Shown here piece by piece: positions 1 through 6,858 of a DNA stretch of 6,858 bases (position 1 is the first letter of the stretch; each line of letters begins with the position of its first letter). Origin of the DNA: Arenicella sp. (GTDB lineage: Bacteria > Pseudomonadota > Gammaproteobacteria > Arenicellales > Arenicellaceae); contig JAHHOC010000506.1 in NCBI GenBank assembly GCA_018677115.1, positions 1-6,858 of the forward strand. The letters are read 5' to 3'. The notes under the pieces were generated by a model. It was not told the origin of the DNA. It saw only the letters and a list, made by a program, of their open reading frames with translations, and ran no database searches. The position numbers and the translations under genes are program-made.

Positions 1-2322
1 AACCATGAACGGGCGTTGTGCCCGCGTACCCTGAATCGAACTGCGTGCACCATAGGCCCAGCCCTTGTCCTCACGCAAATTCATATTTATGCGGGAGTTA
101 AAGCTGGCACCCAGCACATCATTCATCAGTTGCGTCGGTAACTCATCCTCAAAGCCATATTCGGGCATCATGCTGGCGGCAATGATTGCTGACTGCTCGG
201 AATCAGGCCTGTCCACCAGATATACCCGTGATTTTTCCAGCGGATTAATGGTATTAATCTTTGGCCGCATTGTCTGGCCGGTTCTCATGGTGGCGAAGTA
301 TTTTTCCAATTTGGGTTTAAGCGTGGTCATATCGATGTCGCCAACCACCACCAGAGTGGCATTGCCGCTGCGGAACCAATCCTGATGAAATTGTTTCAGG
401 TCGGCTACCGACATACCGGCTACGCTTTGTTCGTCTCCGGAACCGGAAAATGGAGCGGCATAGGCATGACCCTCACCAAAAATGATTTTTGGCAGCAGTC
501 TGTAACCGAGCCCGAAGGGCGACGATTTCTCCTGCGATATAGCCGCTAATTGTTGCGCTTTCAATCGCTCGAGCTGGGTTTGCGGAAACGCAGGATTAAG
601 TATGACGTCAGCGAACAACTTGAGGGATTCGTCAAGATTCTCAGTCAGGGTATTAAGCCTTACCGTAGAATCATCCAGCCCTGCTGAACTGGAAAGAGAG
701 GTGCCCATTTGCGACAAGCGGGTGCTTATTTCAAGCGCATCCAGTGAAGCAGTCCCTTCATCCAGCATGTTCATCGCCAGGCTTGCTGTGCCTCCCTTAC
801 GTCCCTTATCAGATGCGTAACCTGCGTCGAATATCATTCGCATGCGCACCACCGGTACTGCATCCCTTTGTGCCAGAATAACCTGCAGACCATTGTCCAG
901 CGTGGCTTTTTGAAATTTATCAAAGGTCACAACCGGTGCCGCGCCGATCTCTGGAATGCCTTTGCTTCTGTCCACATCGCTCTCGCCGGCACTGTATTTG
1001 GGATAGGGCAGTACCCGCAACACGTATTCGCCATCACTCAGCCATTCGGCACTGGTAGTTGTCAAGTCTCTGGCCGAGGCCTGTTCAAGACGGTCAAAAT
1101 GGCGCAGATAGTAATTTGGATCACCGGCAAATACTTCGTTGCGGGCGAGGATATCCGATTTGCCGCCGAAGCCGCCAATCCTCTCCATGCCGCGAACGAA
1201 GCTCGCTTTGGCACCCGTCTTGATTCGCGCAAGCTCCTTGCTGGTCGGACCTTTGGCAACAAATTTGGCCAATTCTTCATCGATCGCTTGTTCAATATAA
1301 TCTAATTTGTCCTGCTCATGGGCCTCGGCAGCAATGCCGAACAAACCGCCGATTTCCGAGTTAAAAGAAAAGGCGCTGACGCTTGATGCAACCCGCTCAT
1401 CATAAACCAGCCTTTTATAAAGCCGGGACTCCTTGTCAGAACTCAATACCGCGGACGCCATTTCCAGATAAGTTGCAGCCTCACTGCCCCAGGCTGGCAC
1501 ATTCCATATTTTATAGACATGTGCCTGCGGTACCCGGTCGTACATGGTTTGCGTGTGTTTGCCAGTTCGTTTAGCGATCCATTCGGTTTGCCGGGTTTGC
1601 GGTGGACCGGCCTCTATATGGCCAAAATACTTCTCAACCAATTGCTTTACTGTGTCGGGTTCTACATCTCCAGAAACCACCAAAGTTGCGTTCGCCGCCC
1701 CATATTTGGTTTTGAACCATTCATGCACATCATCCAATGAGGCAGCGTCCAGGTCTTCCATCGACCCGATCACACTCCACGAATAGGGATGACCTTTTGG
1801 ATAAACGTTTTCTAATATTGTGCCGTAGACGCGGCCATAGGGCTGATTTTCGCCCTGGCGCTTCTCGTTCTGGACTACTCCGCGCTGTTCATCAAGCTTG
1901 TCCTGATCGACTGCACCCAGCAGATGTCCCATACGGTCAGATTCCATCCACAGGGTCATTTCCAGGGCATTTTTAGGAACTACCTGGAAATAATTGGTCC
2001 GATCCTGGTTGGTAGTACCGTTCATGCCAGTGGCACCCACACGATCGAAAGGTTTAAACCAGTCATCGTTATAATTTTCAGTGCCATTGAACATCAGATG
2101 CTCAAATAGATGGGCAAAGCCGGTGCGGCCCTGTTTCTCATCTTTGGAGCCGACGTGGTACCAGACATTTACTGCCACCACCGGGGCCTTGCTGTCTTGA
2201 TGGACTATCAGCGTGAGGCCATTGTCGAGCACATATTTTTGGTAGGGAATGGCCAGATCATCGCTGCCGGCAGCCACCGTTTGGCTAGCCAGCGCGATAA
2301 TGAGTGCAAGTGCAAATTTCAT
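1..2322 (-). CDS. M16 family zinc metallopeptidase, secreted, two-repeat (C-terminus cut by window edge)
   Basis: The minus-strand frame stays open from an ATG at 2322-2320 to base 1, giving 774 codons with no stop, so the gene continues past the left edge. The first 18 or so residues form a signal peptide: a Lys, a hydrophobic run (FALALIIALA), then a VAA-G cleavage site with no lipobox Cys, predicting a periplasmic soluble protein. The inverted zinc motif HxxEH of M16 peptidases is HLFEH at residues 71-75 (2112-2098), with the probable third zinc ligand Glu153 in VVQNEK. Domains: catalytic M16 repeat about 30-180, M16_C-like segment about 185-370, second repeat about 470-630, second M16_C-like segment from about 635. 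The second repeat has SLAMN (514-518) where the metal motif would be, so it is non-catalytic. It carries an R750-x6-Y757 pair (LREDKGWAY) like the substrate-binding Arg/Tyr pair of M16 enzymes. Family members of this design run to roughly 900-950 residues, so perhaps 150-180 are missing. A GGA eight bases before the ATG serves as a modest ribosome site. The natural substrate is unknown. Confidence 0.93.
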   Translation of the reverse strand, partial: MKFALALIIALASQTVAAGSDDLAIPYQKYVLDNGLTLIVHQDSKAPVVAVNVWYHVGSKDEKQGRTGFAHLFEHLMFNGTENYNDDWFKPFDRVGATGMNGTTNQDRTNYFQVVPKNALEMTLWMESDRMGHLLGAVDQDKLDEQRGVVQNEKRQGENQPYGRVYGTILENVYPKGHPYSWSVIGSMEDLDAASLDDVHEWFKTKYGAANATLVVSGDVEPDTVKQLVEKYFGHIEAGPPQTRQTEWIAKRTGKHTQTMYDRVPQAHVYKIWNVPAWGSEAATYLEMASAVLSSDKESRLYKRLVYDERVASSVSAFSFNSEIGGLFGIAAEAHEQDKLDYIEQAIDEELAKFVAKGPTSKELARIKTGAKASFVRGMERIGGFGGKSDILARNEVFAGDPNYYLRHFDRLEQASARDLTTTSAEWLSDGEYVLRVLPYPKYSAGESDVDRSKGIPEIGAAPVVTFDKFQKATLDNGLQVILAQRDAVPVVRMRMIFDAGYASDKGRKGGTASLAMNMLDEGTASLDALEISTRLSQMGTSLSSSAGLDDSTVRLNTLTENLDESLKLFADVILNPAFPQTQLERLKAQQLAAISQEKSSPFGLGYRLLPKIIFGEGHAYAAPFSGSGDEQSVAGMSVADLKQFHQDWFRSGNATLVVVGDIDMTTLKPKLEKYFATMRTGQTMRPKINTINPLEKSRVYLVDRPDSEQSAIIAASMMPEYGFEDELPTQLMNDVLGASFNSRINMNLREDKGWAYGARSSIQGTRAQRPFMV

Positions 2323-2354
2323 GATCGTTTTCCGGTTTTTGCGCAAGGTGAGCA

Positions 2355-2360
2355 AGTATA
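2355..2360 (-). promoter_or_regulatory. candidate -10 element for the M16 peptidase gene
   Basis: Read on the minus strand this is TATACT, five of six matches to the sigma-70 -10 consensus, placed 32 bases before the ATG. That would give a leader of about 25 bases. No convincing -35 hexamer lies 16-18 bases upstream, so the call rests on the -10 and its position alone. Confidence 0.35.
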
Positions 2361-2480
2361 GCCCATTCAATGTCGAGGTATTTAGTTACGGATTTGTAGG
2401 TTTAAGGGGGACTGTCGATTCTGATCAGCTAAGCCTTGGAAATATCTCGTTAATCGCTTTTTTGAACCTCGGTGGTGAAC

Positions 2481-2486
2481 TATAAT
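2481..2486 (+). promoter_or_regulatory. candidate -10 element for the ppiD-fabV transcript
   Basis: This is a perfect TATAAT 39 bases before the ppiD ATG, giving an expected transcription start near 2493 and a leader of about 33 bases. The matching -35 is poor: the T-run at 2458-2463 has the right 17-base spacing, while the better-looking TTGAAC at 2462-2467 is only 13 bases away. A copy of GTGAAC directly abuts the -10. Either a weak -35 or an activator would be needed. Confidence 0.5.
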
Positions 2487-2515
2487 ACGCCGCTGAAAAT
2501 TGCCAAACTGTCGCC

Positions 2516-2520
2516 AGGAA
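2516..2520 (+). promoter_or_regulatory. ribosome binding site that fixes the ppiD start
   Basis: AGGAA ends five bases before the ATG at 2526. This decides the start: an in-frame GTG at 2472 would add 18 residues, but it lies upstream of the TATAAT, has no purine-rich site of its own, and would put a non-signal-like extension before the membrane anchor. Confidence 0.75.
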
Positions 2521-2525
2521 TACCT

Positions 2526-4421
2526 ATGTTAACTGAAATCCGCACGCGTTCATCAGGCTGGTTTGCGTGGATTATCGCTGCCCTGATAATTATTCCCATG
2601 GCATTCTGGGGGGTGCAGGAATATGCCAACACCAATGCCAGTTTAACCATTGTCGAGGTTGGTGAGCAGAAAATTTCACAAACCGAATTTCAACAGCAGT
2701 TAAGTAATGAACAACAACGCCTGCGCCAGCAAATGGGCGACCAGGTGAACAATGAATTGTTGAATAGCGACGGATTTAAGCAACGTGTATTGCAGCAGAT
2801 GATTGACCGTGCATTAATCCAGCATGTGGCGGATCAGCATGACTATCGTTTCAGCGATCAGCAATTGGCTAAGATTATTAAGGAAAGCGAGTTGTTCCAG
2901 ACAGACGGTTCATTCGATCAGGTAGCCTACGACAGGTATCTGGCAGGAAGTTTCTATTCGAAGAATCGTTATGAAGAAGAACTGCGCGCTGGGCAGAGAC
3001 TAAATCAGGTTGTGTCTGGCTATGAGGAATCTGCCCTGGTGCTTTCTGATGAGGTGCGCAGCCTGCTGGAATTACAGGCCGAACAACGAACTTTTGATCT
3101 GCTCACCATTAAGCGTGATGATTTTTTGACCGATGCCGTGCCCTCAGAGATGGATATCGCAGATTATTACAGTAACAACAAGCAACGGTTCATGCAGGGA
3201 GAGCAAATCGCGGTCAGTTATCTGGAGCTAAGCCAGGATCAGTTAATGGAGGACATCCAGATAGATGAGGCAGAGTTGCGCGCCATCTACGAGCAGAGCG
3301 CCGACAGTTTCATTTCTGAAGAACAGCGCGAGACGCGTCATATACTGTTGACGACAGGCGGCGACAACGATGAATCCGAGCAGTTGGCTAGAGCCCAGCA
3401 ACTGGTTGCGCAGTTGCGTGCCGGCGGGGATTTTGCAGAATTGGCCAAGACCAATTCTGATGACCCGGGTTCAGCGGCCAACGGAGGTGCGCTTGGCCTG
3501 GTGGAGCGTGGTCAGATGGTGCCGGAGTTTGAACAGGCAACATTTGCGCTCAGTGAAGGGGAGATCAGTGAGCCGGTAAAGTCGCAGTTTGGTTATCACA
3601 TTATCCAGGTCGAAAAAATTGAAGCTGCACAGCAGCAGGCATTTGAGGAAGTAAGATTTGACCTGCTGCAGGATGAGCGTCAACGCATCGCCGAAGAGAC
3701 CTTGTTAGACAGGGTCGAGCAATTGCGGGACCTCGCCTATGAGCAGCCGGACAATCTGGATGCGGCTGCCGATGCACTTGAATTGGAAATTTTAACAACC
3801 GAATTATTTGACAGGTCCACGGGCGAGGATATTGCTTCCAATGCAGTGTTCAGGGATACAGCGTTTTCAGAGGACGTGCTGTTGGGAGATGTTAATTCCG
3901 AGCCTATAGAGCTGGGTAACGGCAAATATGTTGTGATGCGCAAACTGGATTACCAGGAGAGCAAGCCAAAAGTCATTGCCGAAGTCTACGATGAGATTAA
4001 AACGCTTTTGACGAATATGAATGCCACCCGGGCTGCCGAGGAGTCCGGTGCAGAGTTGCTGCAGCAGGCAACGGAAGATTGGGCCGCCCTGAGCCAGCGA
4101 GAGGGTATTGAGATACAGTCGCTGACCGTGTCGCTGGCTGACAATGAGCCCAAAGTAAGCCGGGAGCTACTCGAGCTGATCACCTCGCTGCATTTGGCGG
4201 GCAGCGAACCAAATGTAACCTCGATCACTGATCGGGCGGGCGATTTTCATATTATGCGACTGACTGACGTAGCGCCCGGAGACCTGAATACCCTAAGTGA
4301 AAAGATCAAGGAAGGCACCCGCCGCCTTGTGGCGCAGCGCAATGGCCAGTCAATTGTGAGCAACTACCTGGAAGGATTGAGGGAACAGTTGGCGCCAGTG
4401 ATAAATCCCGAACTCTTGTAG
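2526..4421 (+). CDS. ppiD: PpiD, inner-membrane-anchored periplasmic chaperone / parvulin-type peptidyl-prolyl isomerase
   Basis: The product is 631 residues, close to the 623 of E. coli PpiD. It has a short cytoplasmic N-terminus (MLTEIRTRSSG), one membrane anchor at about 12-30, and then a periplasmic body, the usual PpiD topology. Residues about 36-190 form a Gln-rich helical SurA-N-like chaperone region. A parvulin domain spans about 268-365, starting at ETRHILL and ending at FGYHIIQVEK. The rest, about 366-631, is the helical and degenerate-parvulin-like tail typical of the family, including the KYVVMRKLDYQE strand at about 469-480. PpiD works at the exit of the Sec translocon with YfgM and helps newly secreted proteins fold. 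The parvulin domain keeps both conserved His (H272, H358), an SDDPGSAANGG loop (311-321) and the hydrophobic pocket residues M331 and F335, which resembles active parvulins more than E. coli PpiD does. The start is ATG 2526, backed by AGGAA at 2516-2520. No terminator is visible before fabV, 37 bases on, so an operon is likely. In many gammaproteobacteria lon and hupB precede ppiD; here the upstream neighbour is a divergent peptidase gene. Confidence 0.95.
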   Translation: MLTEIRTRSSGWFAWIIAALIIIPMAFWGVQEYANTNASLTIVEVGEQKISQTEFQQQLSNEQQRLRQQMGDQVNNELLNSDGFKQRVLQQMIDRALIQHVADQHDYRFSDQQLAKIIKESELFQTDGSFDQVAYDRYLAGSFYSKNRYEEELRAGQRLNQVVSGYEESALVLSDEVRSLLELQAEQRTFDLLTIKRDDFLTDAVPSEMDIADYYSNNKQRFMQGEQIAVSYLELSQDQLMEDIQIDEAELRAIYEQSADSFISEEQRETRHILLTTGGDNDESEQLARAQQLVAQLRAGGDFAELAKTNSDDPGSAANGGALGLVERGQMVPEFEQATFALSEGEISEPVKSQFGYHIIQVEKIEAAQQQAFEEVRFDLLQDERQRIAEETLLDRVEQLRDLAYEQPDNLDAAADALELEILTTELFDRSTGEDIASNAVFRDTAFSEDVLLGDVNSEPIELGNGKYVVMRKLDYQESKPKVIAEVYDEIKTLLTNMNATRAAEESGAELLQQATEDWAALSQREGIEIQSLTVSLADNEPKVSRELLELITSLHLAGSEPNVTSITDRAGDFHIMRLTDVAPGDLNTLSEKIKEGTRRLVAQRNGQSIVSNYLEGLREQLAPVINPELL

Positions 4422-4443
4422 CAATAGTTGATTCTCAAATCGC

Positions 4444-4450
4444 AGGAAAG
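4444..4450 (+). promoter_or_regulatory. ribosome binding site of fabV
   Basis: AGGAAAG lies in the 37-base ppiD-fabV gap and ends eight bases before the fabV ATG. The gap contains neither an inverted repeat with a T-run nor a good sigma-70 promoter, which supports read-through from ppiD. Confidence 0.6.
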
Positions 4451-4458
4451 ATAATTTT

Positions 4459-5643
4459 ATGATACTTAAACCAAGGGTACGCGGATTCATCTGCACCAAC
4501 GCGCACCCTGTTGGTTGCGCAGCAAATGTCAGGCAGCAAATCGATTACATCAAATCGTCGCTAACCCGGCAAGCTGGCCCGACTCCCAGGAATGTGCTGA
4601 TAATCGGAGCTTCTACGGGTTATGGCCTGGCATCGCGGATTACCGCGGCTTACGGATATGGCGCTAAAACGCTGGGCGTATTTTTCGAGAAGCCGCCGAC
4701 GGAACGGAAAACTGCGTCAGCCGGTTATTACAACGCGGCCGCATTTGAGACATTCGCCCATGCTGATGGCTTATATGCCAGGAGTGTTAATGGAGATGCG
4801 TTCTCCGATGCATGCAAGCAGACGGTGGTTGACCTTATTGCAAAAGACCTGGGCCAGGTGGACCTGGTTGTCTATAGTCTTGCCTCCCCACGACGCACTG
4901 ATCCAGAGTCGGGAGAAACATTTAATTCAACATTAAAGCCGATCGGCAAATCCTATACTGCGAAGAACCTGAACACTGATACAGAGGTAGTTGGAGAGGT
5001 GACAGTAGAACCAGCCAGTGAACGGGAGATAGCGGATACCATCAAGGTAATGGGCGGAGAAGACTGGGCACGCTGGATACATGCCCTGAATAATGCGGGT
5101 GTGCTGGCTGAGGGTTGTAAGACGGTTGCTTACACTTACCTTGGCGATAAGCTGACCAAGCCCATTTATGGGGATGCAACCATAGGTAAAGCAAAGGAAC
5201 ACCTGGATGAGACCGCTGTTGCGTTGAATACCGACCTGGATGTTGATGCACGGGTGTCAGTGTTAAAGGCGGTAGTCACCCAGGCCAGTTCGGCTATCCC
5301 GGTGATGCCGCTTTACCTGTCAATATTGTTCAAACAAATGAAAGCCGAGGGCACCCATGAAGGATGCATTGAGCAATTGCGACGGCTCTATGAAGAATGC
5401 ATTTATGCACAGCAGCCGAGGCTTGATGAGGATAATCGGTATCGTGTGGACGAGTTGGAACTCAGACCCGGGCTGCAAGCAAAAATTGAAACGATCTGGC
5501 CGCAGGTAAATACCGAAAACCTGCATGAGCTCACAGACTTCGCAGGCTACCAGGAAGAATTTCTGCGTCTGTTCGGGTTTGCGGTCGAAGGAGTGGATTA
5601 CGATGCTGACGTTGATACATTGGTGGAAGCAGAATTTTATTAG
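4459..5643 (+). CDS. fabV: FabV, NADH-dependent trans-2-enoyl-ACP / enoyl-CoA reductase
   Basis: This 394-residue protein catalyses the last reduction of each fatty-acid elongation cycle in the cytoplasm, turning trans-2-enoyl-ACP into acyl-ACP with NADH. Length (family about 395-400) and the opening [20 protein letters not shown] are characteristic. The nucleotide-binding loop GASTGYG is at 50-56. VFFEKP follows, whose Glu77 corresponds to the acidic residue linked to NADH preference. The FabV-specific catalytic pair Tyr-x8-Lys is Y237 and K246 in [12 protein letters not shown]; the x8 spacing separates FabV from FabI (Tyr-x6-Lys). VMGGEDW (about 194-200), [13 protein letters not shown] and the C-terminal [12 protein letters not shown] (353-364) are further family blocks. 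No key residue is missing. FabV enzymes of Vibrio, Pseudomonas and Yersinia are known to be strongly or wholly insensitive to triclosan, so the same may hold here. The gene follows ppiD closely, is probably on the same transcript, and converges with the next gene, leaving 49 bases between stop codons. Confidence 0.97.
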   Translation: MILKPRVRGFICTNAHPVGCAANVRQQIDYIKSSLTRQAGPTPRNVLIIGASTGYGLASRITAAYGYGAKTLGVFFEKPPTERKTASAGYYNAAAFETFAHADGLYARSVNGDAFSDACKQTVVDLIAKDLGQVDLVVYSLASPRRTDPESGETFNSTLKPIGKSYTAKNLNTDTEVVGEVTVEPASEREIADTIKVMGGEDWARWIHALNNAGVLAEGCKTVAYTYLGDKLTKPIYGDATIGKAKEHLDETAVALNTDLDVDARVSVLKAVVTQASSAIPVMPLYLSILFKQMKAEGTHEGCIEQLRRLYEECIYAQQPRLDEDNRYRVDELELRPGLQAKIETIWPQVNTENLHELTDFAGYQEEFLRLFGFAVEGVDYDADVDTLVEAEFY

Positions 5644-5692
5644 GCGGTGAGCAATTCGCCCGATAAATCAATTTTGCATCGTCAAAACCGGC

Positions 5693-6412
5693 TCAACGTA
5701 AATTTCTTTCACTTAGCCTGATGATGCCCCGGTCGAAGGTGGTGCAGGCGTAACCGCTAGCGTGAATTGAGTGCAGTGGTAACCAGTCGCACTCCAGTTG
5801 CGGCAGCAATTTCATCGCCGCCACCGTTTCGGGGTCAAGTAATTCGCCTATGAATTTGATGCGTTGCTCATAAGTACCCCTGGTCACCTCGCGCATTGGT
5901 ACAAATAGATCGGTGCGCAGGCTCAGAGGCCCGTTTCCCATTACTTGATTAGTGATAGCCAGCTGGATCATACTTTCCCTTGATGATGGCAGATCAAGCA
6001 GTATGTGATGGGGAGTTCTCCCCGCTTGCCTGGTTGGTTCCAGCTGGTAAAGCTCAAAATCCGTGGTGGTGTGCAGGTGAATGCCATCATCCGCTAATAC
6101 CTGGGCGATGGGTCGTTCGTTATAAATTAGCCAAAGACCACCTAGCAGGCAGACTATTTGAAACACAGCTATCGCTGAAAGATCAAACTTCAAGGACTTT
6201 TTAGTTCTATCAAACACAATCAAGGTCAATGCCGGCCCTAATACCAGATCAACACCAACTAAAATCTTGAGTCCAGCAATACCTCCGGCATAGATCAAGT
6301 CATAGGGAAACCAGCGGTAGAATATGATTGCCAGTAATGCGATTAAGACAATGATGCTGATCAGCAGATGGATGGCGAACGCAGCGTATCTGGTGCGGAC
6401 TTCAAATAACAT
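5693..6412 (-). CDS. TfpX/TfpZ-like type IV pilin accessory membrane protein
   Basis: This 239-residue protein has three predicted membrane segments at about 12-31, 45-67 and 77-96, followed by a hydrophilic domain of about 140 residues that is probably extracytoplasmic. The N-terminal third matches, from memory, the TfpX/TfpZ family: an opening with FAIHLLIS, the strongly conserved core ILVGVDLVLGPALTLIVF (50-67), a following basic KKSLKFDL segment (71-78), and a third helix ending in LIYNERP (95-101). In Pseudomonas and Moraxella such proteins are encoded beside a major pilin gene and help pilin production or pilus assembly. The C-terminal domain (about 102-239) shows no motif I recognise; it has two Cys (C208, C222) that could pair if periplasmic. 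No pilin, prepilin-type leader or assembly ATPase gene is in the window, so the function rests on the membrane core alone. The start is ATG 6412-6410; the only purine-rich stretch upstream (AAAGG) is about 12 bases away, a weak site. The gene converges on fabV. Confidence 0.75.
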   Translation of the reverse strand: MLFEVRTRYAAFAIHLLISIIVLIALLAIIFYRWFPYDLIYAGGIAGLKILVGVDLVLGPALTLIVFDRTKKSLKFDLSAIAVFQIVCLLGGLWLIYNERPIAQVLADDGIHLHTTTDFELYQLEPTRQAGRTPHHILLDLPSSRESMIQLAITNQVMGNGPLSLRTDLFVPMREVTRGTYEQRIKFIGELLDPETVAAMKLLPQLECDWLPLHSIHASGYACTTFDRGIIRLSERNLR

Positions 6413-6513
6413 AAAAGTTGACTGCCTTTGCTAGAATTCAGCTCGATATTATATGGCTATAGTGAGAGTAATTTGGACTTTAATGGAATGTGTTAAGCAG
6501 ATAATGAATCTCG
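6413..6513. other. divergent control region between the TfpZ-like gene and rsmJ
   Basis: These 101 AT-rich bases separate two genes that point away from each other, so both promoters must lie here or inside the genes. For the plus strand the candidates are TATAGT at 6458-6463, without a good -35, and GATAAT at 6500-6505, which would start transcription almost at the rsmJ ATG. Neither can be chosen from sequence. No Shine-Dalgarno-like sequence stands out before the rsmJ start. Confidence 0.4.
6448..6453 (-). promoter_or_regulatory. candidate -10 element for the TfpZ-like gene
   Basis: On the minus strand this reads TATAAT, a perfect -10 hexamer 35 bases before the ATG at 6412, giving a leader of roughly 29 bases. 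The stretch 16-18 bases upstream (CCAAAT and neighbours) is a poor -35. Confidence 0.4.
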
Positions 6514-6858
6514 ATGATTAATTCTGGCTCGGTCTCGATCGCGGTAAGCGGGGAAATTACTTCGCCACAACTAAAGCTGTTCGTAGAAGATCAGGCCGCC
6601 TTGATTAGTTCGCCCGCCGACAGCGATCTGCTTATCAAGGATAGCCCGGCTGGCATTATTTTATATTGGCGCCGTGGGCAGCAGAAAGAACTTGAGTTTT
6701 TCATCGATATCGATAAATTCTGCCGCCAGCAAAAAACATTTCCGGCGCCTAAGCATGCCGGATTGAGCCAGGCTATCGGTCGCAAAACAAAACACGTAAT
6801 TGATGCAACGGCAGGGTGGGGATCGGATGCGTTGCTGCTGTGTGCACAGGGTTACCGG
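6514..6858 (+). CDS. rsmJ: RsmJ, 16S rRNA (guanine-1516-N2) methyltransferase, N-terminal part
   Basis: The frame is open from ATG 6514 to the right edge, 115 codons without a stop, so the gene is cut by the window. RsmJ (formerly YhiQ) uses S-adenosylmethionine to methylate N2 of G1516 in 16S rRNA, in the cytoplasm. Visible signs are the block from IDIDKF through FPAPKHAGLSQAIGRK (about 64-91), which matches the conserved RsmJ stretch ahead of the methyltransferase fold, and the SAM-binding motif I, DATAGWGSDA (97-106), followed by the helix LLLCAQGYR. Full-length family members have about 250 residues, so more than half is missing, including the later catalytic motifs. The start is the first ATG after an in-frame TGA at 6505-6507. 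It lacks a clear ribosome site, so initiation could differ slightly. The first 50 residues are the variable N-terminal region of the family and are little help in choosing. Confidence 0.88.
   Translation, partial: MINSGSVSIAVSGEITSPQLKLFVEDQAALISSPADSDLLIKDSPAGIILYWRRGQQKELEFFIDIDKFCRQQKTFPAPKHAGLSQAIGRKTKHVIDATAGWGSDALLLCAQGYR

Noticed and set aside
868..1305. Plus-strand open frames inside 1-2322, the longest 145 codons at 868-1305
   Set aside because: They are antisense to the M16 peptidase, whose frame runs unbroken across the region with recognisable motifs; their translations resemble no family and have no ribosome sites.
2472..2525. Upstream GTG start that would lengthen PpiD by 18 residues
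   Set aside because: It lies upstream of the probable -10, lacks a ribosome site, and the ATG at 2526 has AGGAA at ideal spacing and gives the normal PpiD N-terminus.
4933..5251. Minus-strand open frames inside fabV
   Set aside because: They are shadows of a clearly coding plus-strand gene with conserved motifs throughout.
5643..5660. Possible terminator hairpin after fabV (GGCG pairing with CGCC)
   Set aside because: The stem is only four to five pairs with a ten-base loop and no T-run follows on either strand, so it is too weak to call.
5980..6204. Plus-strand 74-codon open frame inside the TfpZ-like gene
   Set aside because: It is antisense to a frame with clear membrane segments and a family core motif, and its translation has no recognisable features.
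6591..6785. Minus-strand 64-codon open frame near the right end
   Set aside because: It overlaps rsmJ, whose plus-strand frame shows the SAM-binding motif and the family block before it.
1..6858. Search for a defence system, mobile element, CRISPR array or RNA gene
   Set aside because: Coding sequence of recognisable housekeeping families fills nearly the whole window; I saw no repeat array, transposase, integrase, tRNA-like fold or toxin-antitoxin pair in the gaps, which are all about 200 bases or shorter.

Overview
This is an ordinary chromosomal housekeeping stretch from a gammaproteobacterium. The evidence is the co-occurrence of PpiD, FabV, RsmJ and a TfpX/TfpZ-type pilin accessory protein. 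Gene order and the moderate base composition (about half G+C by eye) would fit a marine or aquatic lineage near Cellvibrionales, Pseudomonadales or Alteromonadales. The species cannot be named from the sequence alone. I see no rRNA, tRNA, CRISPR array, insertion sequence, phage gene or long repeat.

Layout: (1) 1-2322, minus strand: most of a secreted two-repeat M16 zinc metallopeptidase. Its C-terminus lies beyond the left edge. (2) 2323-2525: a divergent control region holding a -10 candidate on each strand. (3) 2526-4421, plus: ppiD, an inner-membrane-anchored periplasmic folding factor with a parvulin domain. (4) 4459-5643, plus: fabV, an NADH-dependent enoyl-ACP reductase, 37 bases downstream of ppiD with no visible terminator between them, so the two are probably co-transcribed. 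(5) 5693-6412, minus: a TfpX/TfpZ-like type IV pilin accessory membrane protein, convergent with fabV. (6) 6413-6513: a second divergent control region. (7) 6514-6858, plus: the N-terminal part of rsmJ, a 16S rRNA guanine-N2 methyltransferase, cut by the right edge inside its SAM-binding domain.

Functional picture: two products act on proteins in the envelope (M16 peptidase and PpiD). FabV performs the last reduction of fatty acid elongation, which supplies the membrane. The TfpZ-like protein is expected to help pilin production or assembly, but no pilin gene is in view. RsmJ modifies the ribosome. No new system was found. The points most worth a second look are FabV sitting directly behind ppiD, where Pseudomonas carries the unrelated fabI; a PpiD whose parvulin domain keeps the residues of active enzymes; and the pilin accessory gene without a pilin.
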